The position numbers and the translations under genes are program-made. A DNA stretch of 7,355 nt from Betaproteobacteria bacterium. GTDB taxonomy: Bacteria > Pseudomonadota > Gammaproteobacteria > Burkholderiales > SG8-41. This document shows positions 5,097-7,355 of this stretch, in pieces. The DNA lies in NCBI GenBank assembly GCA_025353085.1, contig JANXRI010000428.1:1-7355 (forward strand), given 5' to 3'. Positions within the stretch are counted from its first letter, which is position 1. Every line of letters begins with the position of its first letter. The notes beneath the pieces were generated by a model that saw only the letters and a list, made by a program, of their open reading frames with translations, searched no databases and was not told where the DNA came from.

Positions 5097-7096
5097 AAAA
5101 ACTGGTCAAAGCCGCAATTCCCACCGTGGTTCACAGCGACAGCGCGACGCTGGAATCGGTCGCGCTGAAATCGGTTCTGTGCACCGAGGAATTGACGCGG
5201 CGGCCATCGCGGCCACCGGATTACGCGACCGAAAATCGCGCGCTGACGACTCTGAACAACGCGCTGGCCAATACACCGCGCACCATTCTGCAGACGCTGG
5301 CCGACACAATCCTGCAGGTTTTCCAGGCCGACTCCGCCGGCATCAGCCTGTTAACAAAAGATGAAAAGAGGTTCTACTGGGTCGCTATCGCCGGCGCGTG
5401 GAAACCGCACCAGGGCGGCGGTACGCCGCGCGATTTCGGCCCGTGCGGCGACGTGCTCGACTGCAATGCCCCGCTCCTGTTCAAGCGCTGGGAGCGACGT
5501 TACCCCTATCTCTCGGCGGCGACGCCGCTGGCCGAAGAGGGCCTGCTCATTCCGTTTCACATCGGCGGCAAAGCGGTCGGCACGATCTGGTCGATCGCGC
5601 ACGACGATCGCCGTACATTCGACGCCGAGGACCTGCGGCAGCTTGAAAGCCTGGGCCGGTTTGCAGCTGCGGCTTATCAAATGGTGGAACTGCAGCGGAC
5701 CGACGATTCGCGCCGCGCCGCGCTTAATCTGATGGAAGATGCGGTAGAGTCGCGCCAGACAACGCAGAAGCTCAATTCAGAGTTGCGCGCGAGCGAAGAC
5801 CGGTTCCGCGACTTCGCCGACAGCATCCCGCAACTGGCGTGGATCGCCGACGCCGGCAGCGACGGCCAAGTCAATTGGTTCAACCAGCGGTGGTTCGCAT
5901 ACACCGGCACCACGCTCGAAGCAATGAAAGGATCGGGCTGGAAATCAGTCCACCATCCCGATTACGTCGATCGCGTCGCCCTGAAATTCGAGCAGCACGT
6001 TCGGGCGGGCCTCGACTGGGAGGACATCTTCCCGATGCGCGGTAAGGACGGCCAGTACCGCTGGTTTCTCTCGCGCATGAAAGTCATCCGCGACGGGTCC
6101 GGACAAGTCGTGCGTATCTTTGGTACGAACACCGATATCACCGAGCAACGGGATATGACGGAAAAGTTGCGCCAGAACGACGCCGACCTGGTGGAAGCCA
6201 ACCGCCACAAGGACGAATTCCTGGCGCTGCTCGCTCACGAGCTGCGTGGACCGCTGGCCCCGCTCTCCAATATGCTGGAAGTCATAAAACGTGCGGGCAG
6301 CAACCCGGACATCGTGGAGCAGGCCGCCGGCACGATGGGAAGGCAGTTGGACCAGATGAGCCGGCTGGTGGACGACTTGCTCGATGCGAGCCGCATCAGC
6401 CGAGGCAAGCTCGAACTGCGCAGTTCGCAAGTCGAATTAGCGTCCGTCATTTACCAGGCGGTCGAAACGTGGCGTCCGGCGATGGATGCCGCCCGCCACG
6501 AACTTACGGTGACGCTGCCGCCGCAGCCGGTCTATCTGCACGCCGACCCGCTACGGCTGGCGCAAGTGTTCGGAAACTTGTTGAGCAATGCTTGCAAATA
6601 CAGCGAACCCGGAGGCCGTGTCGCGCTGACTGCCGCGCGGCAAGGTAGCGACGTGGTCGTTACGGTCAAGGATACCGGTATCGGCATCCCGCCCGGCATG
6701 CTGCACCAAATCTTCGAGATGTTCGCCCAGATTGACCGGTCGTTGGAGCGCTCGCGTTGCGGGCTCGGCATCGGCCTTACTCTGGTTCGGCAATTGGTCG
6801 AGATGCACGGCGGCTCGGTAGAGGCGGCAAGCGCAGGAGCGGGTTGCGGCAGCGAGTTCATCGTGCGTCTGCCGGTAATGGATGCGCCGCCGCAGTCGCG
6901 CGTGCCGACGATAACCGCGCCGGACGTTATACCGGGCCGCCGCATTCTGGTGGTCGATGACAACCGGGATTCGGCGGACTCTCTATCCACGCTGCTCAAA
7001 TTCACCGGCAATGAGACGTATGTCGCTTACGACGGCCTTGAGGCTTTGAATACGGCAGCGGTGATCCTAGAAACGGCAGTTGAAATTCGCGTTTAA
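5093..7096 (+). CDS. GAF-PAS hybrid sensor histidine kinase, receiver domain truncated by a MITE
   Basis: A 667-codon ORF as it now stands. Domains: N-terminal tail 1-50; GAF about 55-200 with the PRDFGPCGDVLDCNAPLLF motif; PAS about 235-352 (IPQLAWIADAGSDGQVNWFN to GTNTDITEQRD); HisKA with His382 in FLALLAHELRGPLAP; HATPase with the N box FGNLLSNACKYSEPGG, the G1 box VKDTGIGIP, FEMFAQ and the G2 box GLGIGLTLVRQLVEMHGGS. A receiver starts at about 616 (RRILVVDDNRDSADS; acidic pair Asp622-Asp623). No membrane helix is seen, so it is a cytoplasmic sensor. The kinase core looks complete; CGLGIGL has Cys where Gly is common. From residue 658 onward the codons come from the inserted element (ILETAVEIRV, stop TAA 7094-7096), so the phospho-acceptor Asp is lost. 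It would autophosphorylate but could not pass the phosphate to its own receiver. It probably partners with the CheB-CheR-PAS protein just upstream. Confidence 0.9.
   Translation: MKKLVKAAIPTVVHSDSATLESVALKSVLCTEELTRRPSRPPDYATENRALTTLNNALANTPRTILQTLADTILQVFQADSAGISLLTKDEKRFYWVAIAGAWKPHQGGGTPRDFGPCGDVLDCNAPLLFKRWERRYPYLSAATPLAEEGLLIPFHIGGKAVGTIWSIAHDDRRTFDAEDLRQLESLGRFAAAAYQMVELQRTDDSRRAALNLMEDAVESRQTTQKLNSELRASEDRFRDFADSIPQLAWIADAGSDGQVNWFNQRWFAYTGTTLEAMKGSGWKSVHHPDYVDRVALKFEQHVRAGLDWEDIFPMRGKDGQYRWFLSRMKVIRDGSGQVVRIFGTNTDITEQRDMTEKLRQNDADLVEANRHKDEFLALLAHELRGPLAPLSNMLEVIKRAGSNPDIVEQAAGTMGRQLDQMSRLVDDLLDASRISRGKLELRSSQVELASVIYQAVETWRPAMDAARHELTVTLPPQPVYLHADPLRLAQVFGNLLSNACKYSEPGGRVALTAARQGSDVVVTVKDTGIGIPPGMLHQIFEMFAQIDRSLERSRCGLGIGLTLVRQLVEMHGGSVEAASAGAGCGSEFIVRLPVMDAPPQSRVPTITAPDVIPGRRILVVDDNRDSADSLSTLLKFTGNETYVAYDGLEALNTAAVILETAVEIRV
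7061..7065. repeat. Left target-site duplication GTGAT
   Basis: GTGAT directly abuts the left end of the inserted element and recurs at 7230-7234 abutting the right end. A single copy is what the uninterrupted receiver gene needs (GCG GTG ATG CGC). Confidence 0.88.
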
Positions 7097-7229
7097 ACGC
7101 AAGGCATTGAGCATTAAGCGTTTTCAACTGCTCCGCACTTAACCAAAAGGGTGATTTTGTTAATTACGTCAAGTGCTTGAAGAATTGTGCAATACCCCAT
7201 TTTGGACCGTCTCAACTGCCGTTTCTAGG
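7066..7229. mobile_element. 164-bp non-autonomous MITE with perfect 18-bp terminal inverted repeats
   Basis: The left end CCTAGAAACGGCAGTTGA (7066-7083) is the exact reverse complement of the right end at 7212-7229. GTGAT flanks both ends as a direct repeat. By hand count the element is about 43% GC against roughly 60% in the surrounding genes. It has no ORF of useful length and so no transposase; it must have been moved by one supplied elsewhere. The CCTAG end and 5-bp duplication resemble the IS1380 family (ISEcp1 starts CCTAGA and duplicates 5 bp), but that assignment is inference. Internally it has a 12-bp palindrome and a third copy of the repeat core. Element plus one duplication is 169 bp, not a multiple of three, so it both shifts the frame and supplies a stop. 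Confidence 0.92.
7076..7131. repeat. Internal inverted repeat and palindrome in the left half of the MITE
   Basis: GCAGTTGAAA (7076-7085), overlapping the left terminal repeat, pairs perfectly with TTTCAACTGC (7122-7131). Between the arms lies the perfect 12-bp palindrome GCGTTTAAACGC (7089-7100). The left half alone could fold into a stem, separate from end-to-end pairing of the whole element. Confidence 0.75.
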
Positions 7230-7234
7230 GTGAT
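7230..7234. repeat. Right target-site duplication GTGAT
   Basis: Second copy of the 5-bp duplication, abutting the right terminal repeat. It leads directly into the resumed receiver codons ATG CGC CCC GAC. Confidence 0.88.
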
Positions 7235-7355
7235 GCGCCCCGACGTGATCCTGCTCGATATCGGCTTACCGAAATTGAATGGGTATGAAGCGGCCCGCAA
7301 GATACGGAAACAACCGTGGGGAAAGAGCATCGTGTTGGTGGCCGTTACAGGCTGG
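7233..7355 (+). pseudogene. Severed C-terminal part of the kinase's receiver domain, running off the window
   Basis: The frame resumes after the element as MRPDVILLDIGLPKLNGYEA and on to VLVAVTGW at the window end. It carries the receiver phospho-acceptor Asp in VILLDIGLP (codon 7257-7259, residue 666 of the restored kinase), the following LPKLNGYEAARKIR helix, and the conserved Thr of the AVTG strand. It joins the upstream part without loss of a residue when the element and one GTGAT are removed. It has no start signal of its own beyond the fortuitous ATG at 7233, so it is probably untranslated. The gene's end lies outside the window. Confidence 0.82.

Noticed and set aside
5945..6430. Antisense ORF (161 codons) opposite the kinase
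   Set aside because: It overlaps the PAS and HisKA coding region, whose motifs are intact, so it is a shadow frame.
7157..7190. Outward promoter inside the MITE (TTGTTA followed by AT-rich sequence)
   Set aside because: No convincing -10 hexamer at the right spacing; AT-rich sequence alone is weak evidence.

Overview
The window (about 60% GC by eye, dense same-strand coding) looks like the chromosome of a Gram-negative proteobacterium. A betaproteobacterium is my best guess, from an ElaB/YqjD-type DUF883 membrane protein beside a transglutaminase-like protein and a CheB-CheR-PAS / GAF-PAS histidine kinase pair. The taxon is inference, since there is no rRNA or other marker. Every gene I support is on the + strand. 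No tRNA, rRNA, CRISPR array or convincing terminator was seen.

Layout. Positions 3-311 hold the C-terminal part of a DUF883 (ElaB/YqjD-like) protein, cut by the window start. A possible one-helix membrane peptide (304-519) and a 22-residue ORF with a Shine-Dalgarno sequence (567-635) follow. An intact transglutaminase-like cysteine hydrolase lies at 646-1527. Next is a signalling module: a CheB-CheR-coiled-coil-PAS-PAS protein (1587-5002), a 33-codon ORF bridging to the next gene (4995-5096), and a GAF-PAS-HisKA-HATPase hybrid histidine kinase with a C-terminal receiver domain (5093 to past the window end).

The module carries three lesions. Two are single extra bases in the CheB-CheR gene, near 2163 and near 4102. 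Removing one base at each site restores a continuous 1137-residue protein. The third is the main discovery: a 164-bp AT-rich element at 7066-7229, inserted in the receiver domain of the histidine kinase. It has perfect 18-bp terminal inverted repeats (starting CCTAGAAACGG) and a 5-bp GTGAT target duplication. It encodes no transposase, so it is a MITE. Removing the element and one GTGAT copy rejoins the receiver exactly in frame (...NTAAV + MRPDVILLD...). The insertion ends the kinase at 7096, before the receiver's phospho-acceptor Asp, while leaving the kinase core complete.

How the genes would work together: the CheB (methylesterase) and CheR (methyltransferase) domains are normally chemoreceptor-modifying enzymes. 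Here they are fused to PAS sensory domains and sit beside a soluble sensor kinase, with no receptor, CheA or CheW in view. This suggests a stand-alone sensory pathway. With three lesions the pathway is either decaying or, for the two one-base shifts, affected by sequence error. The MITE cannot be explained by random sequence error.
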